Source of the DNA: Liolophura sinensis
Lineage: Eukaryota > Mollusca > Polyplacophora > Chitonida > Chitonidae
DNA length: 64,000 bases
Reading direction: 5' to 3'
NCBI RefSeq assembly: GCF_032854445.1
Contig: NC_088300.1
Location: 30,921,608 to 30,985,607, forward strand
The notes under the pieces are model-generated. The model made no database searches, had not been told where the DNA came from, and worked only from the letters and a program-made list of their open reading frames with translations. Position numbers and translations under genes: made by a program. Within the stretch, counting starts at the first letter, position 1. Every line of letters begins with the position of its first letter. This document shows positions 11,091 to 26,000 of this stretch, in pieces.

Positions 11091-14000
11091 GTAAAAGAAA
11101 CAAGTTCTTTTTATTCCTGAAAAAAAAAACACACACACTGACAATTTAATACCTAGTAGAATGCAGGAAAATACCCTATACTTTCATGCAACAACTGTAT
11201 AATTTACTATTTGAGCTTCTGTAGTACCTTGTATTCTTTTCATTTTTGGCCAGCATACCATGTCATAATGCTGGATTAAAAAATGCTCATGCGCTAGTGC
11301 AGCTTAGTGACCCAGGAGCCTCTCATCAATGCGGTCGCTATGAGTTCAAGTCCAGCTCGTGCTGGCTTCCTGTCCGGCCGTAAGTGGGAAGGTCTGTCAG
11401 CATAGTGCGGATGGTCGTGGGCTCTGCCCGGTTTTTCCCCACCATAATGATGGCCGCCGTTGTGTACGTGAAATAGTCTTGAGTACGGAGTAAAACACCA
11501 ATCAAATAAATAAATAAATAAAACTGCTCATCTTTTGAATCATTGCCTGGATAGTTTTTTTTATCCTAGCCTCGGACAGAGAAGTTTGAAATTCCTCTGC
11601 CTTTATAGAGTACTCTGCATAATATTTATCTATTTCATGGAGATCGAGTGGCGTACTCGTTTTGAGACTTTTTCACTTTAGCCACGACGCTCAGGTCAAG
11701 TGCCCTTTCGCAAACTATTGCATATTAACGCTCGTCAATTACTTGCTGGAGGCCGAGGGGTTCCTCCGCACTGTTATGCTTCCTCCACCCATGACAATGA
11801 TCAAGGTCATATGCCATGTCAAATATTCTTGAATATACGGCCTTAGGCATCAATCAAACATGTTAACAGAAAAGTTTACCTTCGGCTTAACTCGGGCCTG
11901 CCGCAGTGAAAAATTTTGGGTTTTTGGCTTTGACCAATGTATATTTTATCGTATCTAATTGTCACAATTTTGTTAAACACGAATATATGTCAAGCAGTAA
12001 TGCATGCAAGCAACATTTTATACCTGAAATGTCACGTTGTCGCCCAAACAAGCCGGAGGACCACATTTATATGACGTGATTCTATGTTTGCATTAGACCG
12101 CGACAAACCAACATTTTAATGACCGATGTATTTCAAAAGAGAGACATGCGCCAGTTTAACAGTATGATTGAGCGTTTGATGTTTTACTTTACATTGCGGC
12201 CTAATGGTTAGAATGTCCGCCTTGAAGTCGGGAGGCCTGGGATCAAGTTTGGGGGTCATACCAAAGATTTTAGGAATCGTACTTGTTGCTTGGCTTGGCG
12301 ATCAGCGCTGAGAAGTTTGAGCAGGGATTGGTTAGCCCGGTGTTATTATAATGCGACCGGATGGGGTGTTATGTCTGGTGTCTTGGGCGTGATACTTCAG
12401 TGACGGCAGCACTTTGGCGGCATGAACACTACAAGACACAGTATACATGTATGCACACACCCAATGACTCCTTTTCGTCATATGATATGTCACTATTTCC
12501 AAGATATGTCGCACGGGAGTTTCCTTACAATGTTCTAGGGAGTCCCATACAAACCCCGTACGATGTATAAAATTCATACAGATATCTCACGGCTCCCTGT
12601 GATTGCCGAGGTGCAGCGCCTGCAAGATTACCGTGAGGTATCCTTGTGTCTTATACACGAGCACCTGGCGACTGGAGTCGAGAAAACTTCAAAGGGCAAT
12701 TGGGGACTGAAGTCACAAATATGTGTAGGAATGCCGGAAAGCCTCGCGATTCTCTGGATTTCCAAAATGCACCGTAGGTATAATAATTCGTAAACAGGCC
12801 AGGTGGATATGTGATTTAACCACAAGTATTGTAAAATAGCTCATCTGGCCAAATATGACACTGGTTAGTTATGAGGGCTCGACTGCTCTATTAATCAAAC
12901 AAAATACCTTACATGTATGATTTTGTGTTTATTAAGCGAATCCAAAAATTGTTCAGTGACAGCTGTACATCGTATGTTATTTATTTTTATTTGGAGTTTT
13001 ACGCAGTACTGAAGAATATTTCACTTATAAGACGGTGGCCAGCTTTATGGTGGGAGGAAACCGGGTAGAGCCCGGTGGACCCTCCCGACCATCTGTAGCT
13101 TGCTGTCAGACCTTCTTAAGTACAATTGGAGTGAAAGCCATGACGAGCTGGACTCACATTGGTCGCATTGGAGAAGTTCCTGGGTAATTAAACTGCTTTG
13201 GCATGTCAACCACTATGCCACGGGTTGTTGTATAGTGAGCATACGTGTATACAACAAATTTGCTGAGTAGATGAAAATGCTGATGAGTTTTCACAATGTG
13301 TCCTCAAAGCATCGTATGAGGGATGAAATTTTTGTATAATTTGATACTTTTACTTGAGACAGTTCGTTGAGTCTTTTGTTGCAAATTATTTCTTGGGCGG
13401 AAAGAAATGATAAAATAAACATAAATAAAAAAAATAAAAACATCTGAACAGAAGTTGGATCAAATCTATCGGTGTCTTGTAATTGAACGAATCAATTTAC
13501 GCATGCAATGTATAGCGAGGGCTAAACCCACCGTATCTGCATTCAGATACGTATGCGAAGGTTTATTTAAACCTACGCAAGCAAAGCTGAACAAGGTCAT
13601 GTATTTATTGCACGAAGGAATGCATTACGTAAAGCACAAGAGTGAAAGAAAGTCGTGTCACTGGTTAATGCAGCCGACCATGAGGTCAAGGTCACACAGG
13701 TTGTTTCAAAGGCGCTCTCCTGTTAAGTCTTACTCAGCAGTATAACTTATCAAAAATACATGAACGTTCATCTCTCCATCACACTTTTGCGCCTTCCTTA
13801 AACCGAAGGTCAAAATATTTAAGTACTTGTGATGAATTGAAGAAGCGTTGAATATTTTCATAGAAAAAAAAACATCACCCAACAATTCCCTCTTTTGCCG
13901 ATCCTTTTGTGTAAAGAGTAAAGCATCGCGTGTGGGTATTTCTTCCCTAGCCCAGATGGCCTACATGTTAGCTATAATGTCAATATATATGTATGCATGC

Positions 14001-17000
14001 CACGTGTTGGTTATAGCCTACGTTAGGACATACCCAGGGTTCCTTTGAAAAGTCTTTGTAAATGCAATGATAAGTCTTAGTCGTCTGTCTTTTGTCCACT
14101 GTGTCATTGATAGTCCCATGTTGATACATAAGGTATTGGAATATACCTGTGGACACAAAACGGTTGTCACGGTTAGATGACGTTGTTTAGCTAATGTCAG
14201 ACACTAGAGCTGATGTTACTGGGTTCATTACTGACAGTCACGCTAACACGTTGAATAGATACAGACTTCCATGGACTCACGGCAATTTCAGCTGTGTAAT
14301 GTTGCCTTCTGAGGCTACCAGAACAACTTCTGTAGACGATAAATAACTGATTACAATTTGCAAGGGCATATCTGGTTCCAGGGGACATAAAGTTTTCCTT
14401 ACAAAGTTAACCAGGCGGTGGTTTTAAATGACAGCATAGAAATCGAGGGCTCTTTATTGCGTAGCTATAATACCTCTTTCTGCCCCAGCCTTGTGACATT
14501 CTTGCACGAGTGGCCACGCGATGTGATACAAATTTCCCAATGTAACGCGATTACAGACGGACAGTCAGTGCAAAAATCGTACGGTTATATCGTCTGATGC
14601 TCTCTATATATGGGGATCAGAATCAGTTAATAAGGATCGCACCTTCTCACTGTATCTAACAACATAAACAAAGAAATGACAAGAATTTCGTACGTGAGCT
14701 ATTAACATTGCGCGTTTTGTTGTGGTCTTAATTCATATGACCGGTAATAAATTCACAATCGGGTTTTGAACTAATAAGCCCAGGTTTAGAATTAGAATGA
14801 TTTTTATTGCCAATCAGTTTGATACTTGTTCTTAAACTTAATGGTGTAATTAATCTGTAAGAATCACTCCTAATGTACAATGCTCAGAGCTCTGTTAAGA
14901 AAGGCTATACAATTCTCAATTAAGTTTAAACCTTTAGTTCTCGGGTTAATGTAAATGCAAACTACCTTTCGTACTCTTGTTAATGTAACTGTGTAATACT
15001 CTTTGAATGCCTTCATTAAGGCCACTGTTATACATTTACACAGACACTACTTCAATTATTGTACACATACAATACTCGAGGTAATCTTTGGAGTACACAT
15101 ATAACACTCGAGATAGCGTACACATACTCCGACCAGGGTAAACATATAAAATCACACAGGAAGGGCGCAGTTTGAGCGACGGTCTGTCGGTCTGAGATCC
15201 GGTCTGGGCAGTCCGGCAAAACGGCCATGTGTATCGACTGAAAACCACTACAGATCGACTGCCGATTTTCTCTATTTATCAGTGTATAGTTAGTCAAGAT
15301 TGAACAAATTTTTATTATCATATATCATGGTTCACACTGAACCGAATAGTGGCTTTCCAAGATGGCGGATGGAAGCCCTGCCGCCATTATTTTCAGATGC
15401 CTAACAACATAAATTATTATCCCAGTAGTTAATTCAAACTGCAGTACATAATATATCTTTATTTTCAGGCTCATTTATTCATTTGATACATTGCATTACA
15501 TTTTTGTATCTTCTTTCCAATTCTTTTCGATGAAAGAATAAAAAGCTTTCTTTGTACCTAAACTTGGATGTTTGACCCGAGCAAGTGCCGTTGACAAATG
15601 TTATGTATGTTCTCTGTTAACAGTTCGCAGGAAGATGGTACGCTTACAAATACCTCCCCAGCAGCGCGTTCCCGTCACCATTGCCTTTCCAAGATTTAGT
15701 GTTTACGTTTATACTGTCTGATAATGAGACGTATACAACCTACACCACTAGCAGGTAATGATAGTTCCAGACACGTGAGACTTTTTATTGTACCGTCTTT
15801 CGTTTTGTATGACTAAGGTTCTAAAGAGATTGTTGAAATCTTAGAAGCATCTTTCGCCATTTTGTATTCCACGATGTGCATCTTTTAACAATCTGTGATG
15901 TATGATGTATCTTTTATGCCTCTTTCCACCATCTTCCATCCCTTTCTCTCCCTTAACTCATTATCTAATGCCCTATTCCAGGCATCCTAAGAGTCTTCCC
16001 TTCATCTCCCATCAAACTTTTTCTTCCCTTCCTCTTCCCCGGTAATTGTAAATTAGGTGAATTCCAAAATCTTCATTTGCAGATTTTAGGGAAGACATGG
16101 GAAATATATTAAAAGTAGGGTGTCACTGTCGATGGGAAAGGGTATTTGAGATGCTTATAATGGGGCATTATAAATTGTATGAAAACAACGACCTATTTGA
16201 CATGCATTATACAATCTTGCATGTCTCCTCCATCAATAAATAAAAGATCACAGTGCTAGTCCCACTAACTTCTTGAATGTCATGTTTTTTCAATGTCATT
16301 TTTATCAATTTTATGACGGCAGTCTGGACTATTGGTACAAATAGGCCTAAACCACTGAACTTTGCAAACACCTATCAAACCTACTGACTTAAAGCGCAGC
16401 CAAACCAGGGAGAGTTTGGTCATTTGAAGTGAAGTGAATCGGTGATCAACCTCCAAGTCTTTTCTTACCATCTGTAATCATGAATAATCATTACACATGA
16501 AATATAATAAGGGTAAAAGCCATTGTGAGCCATATATATAACTATGAAATAACCATCACATGGTTTATTCCACCATCTATTGCTCTTTTCCATCATCACG
16601 TCACAACTTAACTCTTTCATGGCTTGTTTAACTATATATCAGGCGTTGTTCGTTTCTCTGCTACTTGTACACGTGTACATAATGGCATAGTTTAACCTCT
16701 TTGTTCTGTATTGTTACATTCCACTTCTTTCTCTCAATAACTGTAGTTATTTATGTATATTTTCTCCTTATCTACTCCGGGTCGGGTCATAACAAGGACT
16801 TTAAAATGGTATTTGTCACTGCCTCGCTTTGTGCTCAGCAAAGAAAGGTGAGAGCAAAGAAACAGGACCGGTTCACCCGGTGTCAGTATAATGTGACTGG
16901 GTGAGGTGTCATGTCTGGTGTCTTCAGCATGATACTTCTGTGGTGGCAGCACCTTGAAGGCATGGACTCGTCCTGCCACAAGAAGAGACAATACATGTAC

Positions 17001-20000
17001 ACACACTTAATGACTTCTCCTTCTCATATGAAATTGTTTAATACGACATTAAACCCCGAGCATTCATTCATTCATTCCTTATTTTCTATTCCTGATCTAT
17101 TAGGAACAAGGGCTCTTTGAATTGCGACACAGTGGAAGGGAAAATGTACATACCGTATGCCGGTACGAACCAGAGCGCCAAAATGGAGTTCCAGATGGAC
17201 AATAATTCAAGTAGGTTATTCTGTTGTTCCAAAAACATTATTCTTTCAGAAACAACTTAAAGAACAACTTAACTGTTAAAGAAGCGAAGCCGGGTTTCAA
17301 GCTGGTATGTCCGGCATATGTTACGTTATTTACGGTTAACTGAATGGTTTATTTATTCATTAGAATATAAACAACTAAATTGGAAAGCGTACATCTTCCC
17401 TGTCCTGTATTTATTGACACAGTTTAACGATTTTAGACACAGACAAAATCCCATTGAAGAAATCGAGTTTCAAATATAACAGTTTTCCCTCACATAAGTT
17501 CGAAATATATGTCGTTTTAACTGCAGAATTTCTTCAGTTTTGAAGTATTTAAATATGACAATTTTTCTTTTGGTATATAAGCTAATACTTCCAGTTTGAT
17601 AACGTCATTTCCGGATATGTAAAATTTGTAACCTTCCCTTGGGATGAGGCGTCTCTAGCTTCATTGGGTAAAGGAATATGCCCACTTCCGGTTTTGAGAA
17701 AAAATGCATATTGAGAATCGTCCAAAATCGTTCACAGCTGTATCAAAGAAGACTATCTTCCGCTCAGAAAAAATGTAGAAATTATTGCTGCCCATCCCTA
17801 CTCCCACCCAAACACGAGTTTTTTGGTTACAAGCCATTTCCAAAACGAGAAAGTCCTCATGAACAAATGAACATACCTAGGTTTTGTGCAGTTTAAATTT
17901 TAGCTCAGTCGCATCAGCCGATTTTTTTCGTGTTGCAGAATATACAACATAGCCGCCAAGTCGCGAGAAAAGTTTTTAAAAAGTTTAGGTGCAAAACATT
18001 AAGTCCGCCTCAACAAATACAAAAGCGTTTTCAAGTCTACAGTGGAACGACTTGATCTATAATAACGTGTAATGACGAAGCGGCTTCGAATCTTCGTCTA
18101 AATACATACGGCAAGAAGCGCACATAAATTTTTTTAGACATGAAAGTTGGAAATAAATAATTTGTATTTTATTTTCAGACCAAACGCTGATGTTCTGGGT
18201 TTTGGAGACAGACTATACTAATTATGCTGTGGCCTATGGGTGTCTCTCTGAACTAAACGAGACTACAGGTTTTTGCCCGGATAATAAAGTAAATGGCTGG
18301 GCTTTTGCACGTTATATTTGGGAGCCCCTTAGTGATTACGTAGACTGGCGAATAGATCACAGACTCGACTACTTCTGCAGCAACGTTTCCCACTACGAAA
18401 TGATCGTCCATAATAAAGAACGTAAGAAATTTACTTGGAAAGTATATATCGATTAATAGTAACCAGAATTTCATAGTTAGTACAAACGGTCGGCACCTGT
18501 GTTCAGAGAATATAGGTAGGCCAATTTAGAATATTTTCGTAAAACACCAATCAAATAAATAAATAACTGTATCACTTATCATTTACATAGGCAGATAACA
18601 TGTCCATATTAAAATGAGCCTTCATCACCCACCGATGCAAAGAGCCTATCTATAATCAAAGGAGCCTTGATCACCCACCCAGGCAAATAACCTGTTCATA
18701 ATCAAATGTGCCTTTATCACCCACCCAGGCAAATAACTGGTTCATAGTCAAAGGAACCTTTATCACCCACCCAGGCAAATAACCTGTTCATAATCAAATG
18801 AGTCTTTATCACCCATAGTGAAAGGAGCCTTGATCGCCCACCCAGGCAAATAACCTGTTCATAATCAAATGAGTCTTTATAACCCATAGTGAAAGGAGCT
18901 TTGATCACTCACCCAGGCAAATAACTTGTTCATAGAGAAAGGAACCTTGATCACCCACCCAGGCAAATAACCTGTTCATAATCAAAGGAACCTTTATCAC
19001 CCACCCAGGCAAACAGCTTGTCCACAATAAAAGGAGCCTTTATCACCCACCCAGACACATAACCTTTTCAGCTATATAACCTGCCCACAATCAGATACCC
19101 TTTCGTTCAGTTTCAAGAGTAGTGAATAGAATCTGGACTTTTTAGACATTCTTAGGTTACTCATCATTCACAGAGGAACATGACCTGTCTATATTCATGA
19201 GGAGCCTTTATCACCCACTCAGGCACATAGCCTGTCCATAATAAAAGGAGCCTTTATCACGCTTCATTTCCAGTGACTCATTGATATAACTTGTCCATAA
19301 GGGATACTTTTCAGCCAATTTAACCATACACCTGTAGCATTCTCTTCCAACTATTGAATGACACTGAAAAGGTTCCTTGAGTTATTGGCATAATCTATTG
19401 TTAAACCAAGGAAACATTTCAGCCAATTAGAGGGATTATTCTGCCCATAAGGAACCTTCTCAGGCAGTAACTTAGATAGTTTTCAACCATAAACCAAGGA
19501 ACATTTGAAGCTACCTAGAGACAAACATATCCATAAACCAAAAACTCTGTATAAGACATCAAAACTCATTCATAAAGCTAGAGCCTTTCAGCCACCCTAA
19601 GAGATAAATGATCAAAAATATCCGTGGTTAGTTGTGTATTTCTCAAAAAACACAGGAGGAATAAAGATATACAAATGTCTGCTTCGACGTGTAGGTTCAA
19701 ACCTATCAGCCATCAACCAGAATGGACGTTTCAGGTCAGTAATTGCCAGGCCAATTCCCAAAACGATGTTTAAGACATATCACCAAAGAGCTAAAAAAAG
19801 GATGTAAAGTACAAAATCAGGTAGGGTAGCAATCAAATGTTTTCAATGATGTTGTAAAGACGCATGGAATGTTTAAGGCCAATGAATGAAATCAGTTTTC
19901 AGACCGTGTCGCAACGAAGTGAACACGTTGAAGACAAAGTCACGAGTCACAATGATATATGTAGAGGTATGCTATCTCTTAGTAAATACCTTGCAGTCCA

Positions 20001-23000
20001 CTATCATTATCCAGTTATCCATGTTTAGAAACGTATACAAAACACAGGTACATTGCGAAGCTTCCAGTATTTATTGTTTTTACACCGAGGTGATTCTCAT
20101 CGACAATGTTTCAGGATGCCGTTTCCCGGAGTCCAAGTTCTGGCTGCCACAACCAGCCTTTAATATCAGTAAGGTAAGACATCCGCCAAACACCATGTTA
20201 TCTAGTTAAAGACATTAAATGTAATATTTTACTGTATTTTTATGGATAATCACTGCTTCTTTAAATGTAAAAATGTATACTATAAAGGTATAATTTGTAT
20301 AGAATTATGTCGCCAACAGAATGTGTCCGTTAGGAACAAATCTGTTTGATTTAAATTTTCCCACGACAGGTGAAAGTTAGTACTGTCATGTGTCTTCATT
20401 TAAAGAAGTTAAAGAGTGTGAGGGATTACAAAAGACGGGGGTTAAATATTGTGTAAGCAGGATTCAGCGGTTTTTCACATTCTAAGTAGTTCATACTAGC
20501 GAACGTAATAATTGTCGGCAGACGGTGCCCCTGATTATACCAAATGATTGGTTATTTTCTGTATTCTGATTCCAGTTTATGGGAATGTGGTACGAGCAAG
20601 AGTTCATTCCCTTGGACGCCTATCAAGTCCCTCGTGTTGAGTCAGACCAGAATGTTCGATTTTCCTTACGGTGGCAAGAGAATGGATCTATTCATTTGGC
20701 AAGATCTGCAAGGTCAGTCCTTAAAATCTTACAGAATTGACACTGATTATAGTGTTTTCCAGATCGCCAGTTTACTCTTAAGACGATCCATCATACAGAG
20801 CAGACCCTGGTAAGAAATAATGGTTATTCTTATTTGCTTGGGGTCATGCTCCAGGGGAAAGGGGTGGAATTAACTTTGGTATTTTGGCAATTTCCGCCTG
20901 TGTGGAAATTAAACATTTTTGATAATGTAGTTCTAAAAAAATTAAAGCTGTTACGTTCCTTACAGCGACACCGGTGGTCAAGCATCAAGGCCTAACTGAT
21001 CATCAAATAAGAAAACACTATAAAAGTAATGCACTGAACTAATTTACCATGATCGGAAAAATTAAGCTTTGCAGAACATCTGTTTACCAACAGATGCTAA
21101 CACACATAACAACGAATGGCTTTATTCAGCTGCCAAAGTACACAGACAATGGAAAATTCAACAGATTCAGCCTGCATGTACAAACTGTAACAGTGTTTAC
21201 AAAAATAGGCAACGTGGAGAAAAAGCATGACAAAAATGAAAAAAAATCAACTGGGTATGAACCCCACACTACCAGATGTCATATACAATGCGTCTAGTGC
21301 CGAAAACCACCACCGCGTTTTGATTAGGCCTTGGCGATCACTGCACCTGGTTAAGTATGTACATTTCAGGTTGCTCGACACATGGTGTGCAATCACCCCA
21401 CTCTAGTGTCCCACCTTGTTTGCCTAGGCTCAGTTCAGTTTTGAGAGCGGGTGCGGACAGAGTGCATGTAGGTGATACGAAATGCTAGGCGACTATACAG
21501 ATATGAAATTTTGGTCTAAAAAGTTAGAAGGAATAAGCGGTGTTGTGTCTTTACAAAAGATCCTTAGCCATGCCGTATGCTTTCATAGTTACTTTTCTGT
21601 GCGGCATCCTAAAGCCCGTCTCTTCCATACGGACATGTAAGGAATAGAAACTGGAAACCGCGATATTTCTGTAACGGTTGAATTTGGCACAATAAGAGTA
21701 ACATGTTTTGGGCTCGTCATGGATAGACATTTTTCGTATATCTGGCCATGGCTTTGGGCTTGTATTGGTGATAGCACGGGTTTATGGGGGAATGCCGTCG
21801 GGATTGTTGAGAACTACCCATAATGCACTGCGAACAAGGCTGGCTTTACGTGCAAACATTGAAAATTGTCCGTTGATAGCTTTGGACAGGAAGTAGAGTT
21901 ATTCATTTCTCTGTTTAAGTGACAGGCGGCCGACCCATGAGGCAGGTTACATGCAGCACATGTATAGTGATACACAGTTACCTTCAAAGTCTATATTAAA
22001 TGCGCATTTCTATTTCCGAAGTAGGGTGGTGTCATTTAAATATTTCTAATGAGAAAACTATAGAAAATCGGTTCGTACCACAAATCGGTTGGCATGCAGC
22101 AGAAACTACATATCATGGGCTACGATTTGGCGCAAGTCTCAGATCTGTAGCTTGCGTAGTTCTCGAGTTACAGGCCATTGAGATTACGTGACTGAAAAAG
22201 TTTTTGACCATATCTCAAAAAGTTACAAAGATAAACAAAATCCAAAAGCAGATTTGGAATCGGCGTTGCCACATATGAAAAACATTACCAATCTTAGACA
22301 TGTGTATAACGTGATAATTTCGACCAATAGCGAGCTTCCAAAGTTTTCAGTGTATGTCCAAGATATTTTCGAACTTGTGCACTCTACAAGTATATCAAAT
22401 TTCAAAAGAATCCTTTTGTTGGCTCTTGAGAAGAAGAAATTTAAAGGTTTTAATCAAAATCCAAGATGGCCGTCATGTCACGTGACCAAAGTTAACCAAA
22501 AATAGCCGTGATTTGCCTCGTAACCTTGTTCCTAAAATCACCAAATTTCAGCAACATCCAATAAAAACTTTTCTTTTTACAGCTCTTAAAGGTTTAAAAA
22601 AAAAAGAAAAAAAAAACACCCAAAAAGAAAAAAAAAAGAAAAATAGTTAAAACCGAACGATTTGAATAGATATCCCTAGATCTCTTGGCCACCTAATAAA
22701 ATGGCCCGTATGCGCTACCGCACGAAAGCTATAGACTGGATATTCTGATCAAACATTAGGTCTCAAGCTGTGAATGTAGTACGGCTAATTTGCGCTGAGT
22801 TAGGCCTATACTTAACAAGAATCGTTTTGATGACCAAGACTGTTCAAGCCTGGGTTAAACTCCTTGTTGTTTTATGTTACAGAAAGGCGATGAACAATTC
22901 GCGTTGTTTCAACGAATCGCGATACCTGATAATGACCAACACCCCGGGCAAGTTCTTCTACAAAAAGGAAGCCGATGCTGGTAGGTTTCACGAGATAACG

Positions 23001-26000
23001 TGACTGTCTTCGAGACTTTCCATGGTCGAGACAGGGCTCGTGTACAGACGGGCGCCATCGTTGTAAAAATTACGAGTAACGCGACATCGTGTTTAGGGTT
23101 TCTCTGCCATGGCTTATCCCATTACATCTTAAAATTTCAGATTAAAATTTGATTTATAAAATTACCAAGCACGTGGGAAGAAAATGTCAGTTATTTCGGA
23201 GAAAGGAGGAAACAAAGGTTGTATTATTTGTTGCCTTTTCTTCTAACGCCATATTGAAGAATTTTTCAATTGTATTACGTGTGACATACTGCCTTGTGGG
23301 CATCTTGCCAAATGGAAGTGGTCTACAACGAACGCACAAACGCCTTCGACTGTTAATTGTCACTACAGTTCCCCACGACCAGTGCTGGTTAGAGAATTCA
23401 CAAACTGTCTGCCCAATTAAGGCTGTAACTGAACTCTCACCTTATGTGTCTTAGCGACTGAAAGACAAGCTGGTCTTAAGCCGTTGTCTACCTCATTTTC
23501 AGGTCCTTACAAACAGCTGGTCAAAGCTTCCAAGGAGGCTAGTGTGAAAAATACATGATTTAAATTCGAAGAACGTGCCGCTTTAGTTTAATTTTTTTTC
23601 AGTTTTTCTTTAGTTTCTACATTTTAGCTTTAAACAGCTGAAAATCTTATTTCCCTCTGTCCCTTTAATGTTATAATCTGATGACTTGTGTTTACCAGAA
23701 GAGTATGATTTCATTGTGGCGTTTACGGACTACACGTCCTTAACCTTCGCCGTGGGTTGTGTAGACAAGCCTGTAAACAAGAACAGTCCGTGCCAGAAGT
23801 ACCTGAGCTGGGTGGGAACCCGCTCCGTCAACGCTTCCGGTCATAATGGACTTTGGCTTCAACGCTTGATGGCACTCCATGACATTGACGATAGGCTCTT
23901 CTACCCGACCATACAAAACCACAGTGAGTCAACCATTTGATTTCTAGTATAAAGCAATCCTTGTGACTGGAATTGTAACTTTATTTAGTTTTATGCCCAA
24001 AGCTTCTTTAAGTTTGTTCCCTTTATCCTAATATTCGTCAGAAAGGGGATGTCAGTTATACGAAGGCTTTGCATGACTTCCGCGCATTTCTGTGTGTTTG
24101 AACTCTTGGAAGTGGTTTCAACAGAAAGAATAACTCATTTTCGAAGGCGTGGCGTGATTTCCACACCGAGATTTGAAAACAGAAGAAACCTGTAGGTAAT
24201 ATAGTCAGATCATGTGGTTAAGTTGAGAAATTTCGCTGCTCACAAACATAGTAAATAACCAACCGCAAAGATGGGTATGTTATCAGTAATGTGACGCTAA
24301 TGTACTAATTTAATGCAGTATAAAATATGTGTACATTTTAGCTTGTAACTACGTACCGCCAACGCCTCCAGCTCCAAATACACCCGCAACACCCAGTAAG
24401 TGAACTTCTCCATAGTTATTTCTATCCAGGGCTTAATTTATCTGCTTTTCAATCCAGTCTTTTTGAAATGGTTAGCTGTTACTATTTTTTAAATAATAAT
24501 TTTCCAACTTGCTCATTAAAAACTAGTTAAATGAAACACATTGACAAGTGATTACTTGGCGTCGGCTCAATTAAGACCAGGTAGACTGCAAGTTCGAATC
24601 GAGCCGTCCAGGAGGGTTAACACGTACTCGATGAGTCGTTGTGGCATTCACTGGTTAACTGTACTCACCAATTTGACAATTATTAGTTGCTTAAAATTAT
24701 CGTTAAGAAAGGTGAGGATATCCAATCGAGTAATTAAATGCAACACAATGACACATTCATTCTTAGAAATAAATGATACATTTGCTTATATCGGCACTTG
24801 TGTACGTTTGTGTTTATAAACGTTGTGTACATTTGTTTTAATAAACGTTGTGTACATTTGTTTTTATAAACGTGAATGTTTCATTTTCCAGCATGCACTG
24901 ATAAATCCACTAATGGTAAGTTGAATTCTCTGATTTCTTCTTTATCATGTAGCGTACACTTCGTTTTCCATTCTTTTAAACTGAACATAAAGTTTGCCGC
25001 CATATACATAGAAAAAATGATGTAGGTCACAGTTGTCACAGGAAAATAGAGAAAAAAATCTATAAAGTTTTAAAAGCTGAGAGGATGAAGTTCAGTACTG
25101 GATATATGTCACTGAGGGGCAATTCACTCCGAGTAGCCATGTTGTGGAAGCCCTTATGAACTTGGCCAGTCACTAGCGCTGAAAGCGTCACGTGATAATT
25201 GGTTGTTACGTCAAAAAAACATATCAGCTCTCGATTGTCAGTGTGTTTTCTTATAGTGGATAGATGAATATCGATGCAATAAAAAATGGATATCGATGCA
25301 ATAAATTGGATTTTGCAGTTAGTTTAAGTGTTAAACTGATGCATTTTGAATCACGCATTTATGAGAAGGGAACTAAGAACGGTTGCCCGTGTGACAATGC
25401 TTAAATGTTCGACAGGACACTGTATTAACTTGTCAGGGTGAGCTGGCAAGAAAACTAGCTCAGGAGAGTTATTGCTTGAAGAAAAATAGTGTGACTTTGC
25501 ATTATTTTCCTTAGCAGAGTCAGATTTATTACGAAAATATCTTCCCAAAATCTGAATGACAGGACCCGTAAAACACGACGCTTGCGTCCATGAACATCGC
25601 CTTGACCGAGCGCCAAACTAGAAAAAACATATCGGCCTTTGAACACGGAACAGAGTTGATACTCTTTGTTTGGGTATCAGGCTTTTTTGTATTTTCTTAA
25701 TGTCACATTGTTTAGTACTGATGGTACGTGAGAGCTCCGAGGTTTTGTGACGTCATTCTAGATAGCTATAACATGGTAAAATGGCATCACCAAATGAGTG
25801 GCTACGTACTGACGATTGATTGCTATTTACCTTGTTGATAAGCGGTGGAGAATTTTTTTTAATATTTTAGAACATTTCTGGAATGCTACTTTATTAATTA
25901 ATTCAGTTTTAGTTGCTTACTTTATGTTCACTTTAAATAACTTCTGATCCTAATGTTTTGTATATAATGCTATATATGTTTGCTATATTTCTGTGCTGTT

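Larger units (their letters stand above)
11091..15623 (+). other. Gene A intron 1, repeat-laden
   Basis: Contains SINE copies at 11288-11523, 12197-12490 and 12979-13222. The remainder (13223-15623) holds no recognisable gene. Confidence 0.6.

Noticed and set aside
22188-22505. 105-codon open frame in gene A intron 6
   Set aside because: AT-rich, no recognised domain, next to an A-rich tract typical of a mobile-element relic.
25351-25646. Overlapping short reverse frames in gene A intron 10 that might be a gene fragment
   Set aside because: I could not match them to a family, and neither has splice support.
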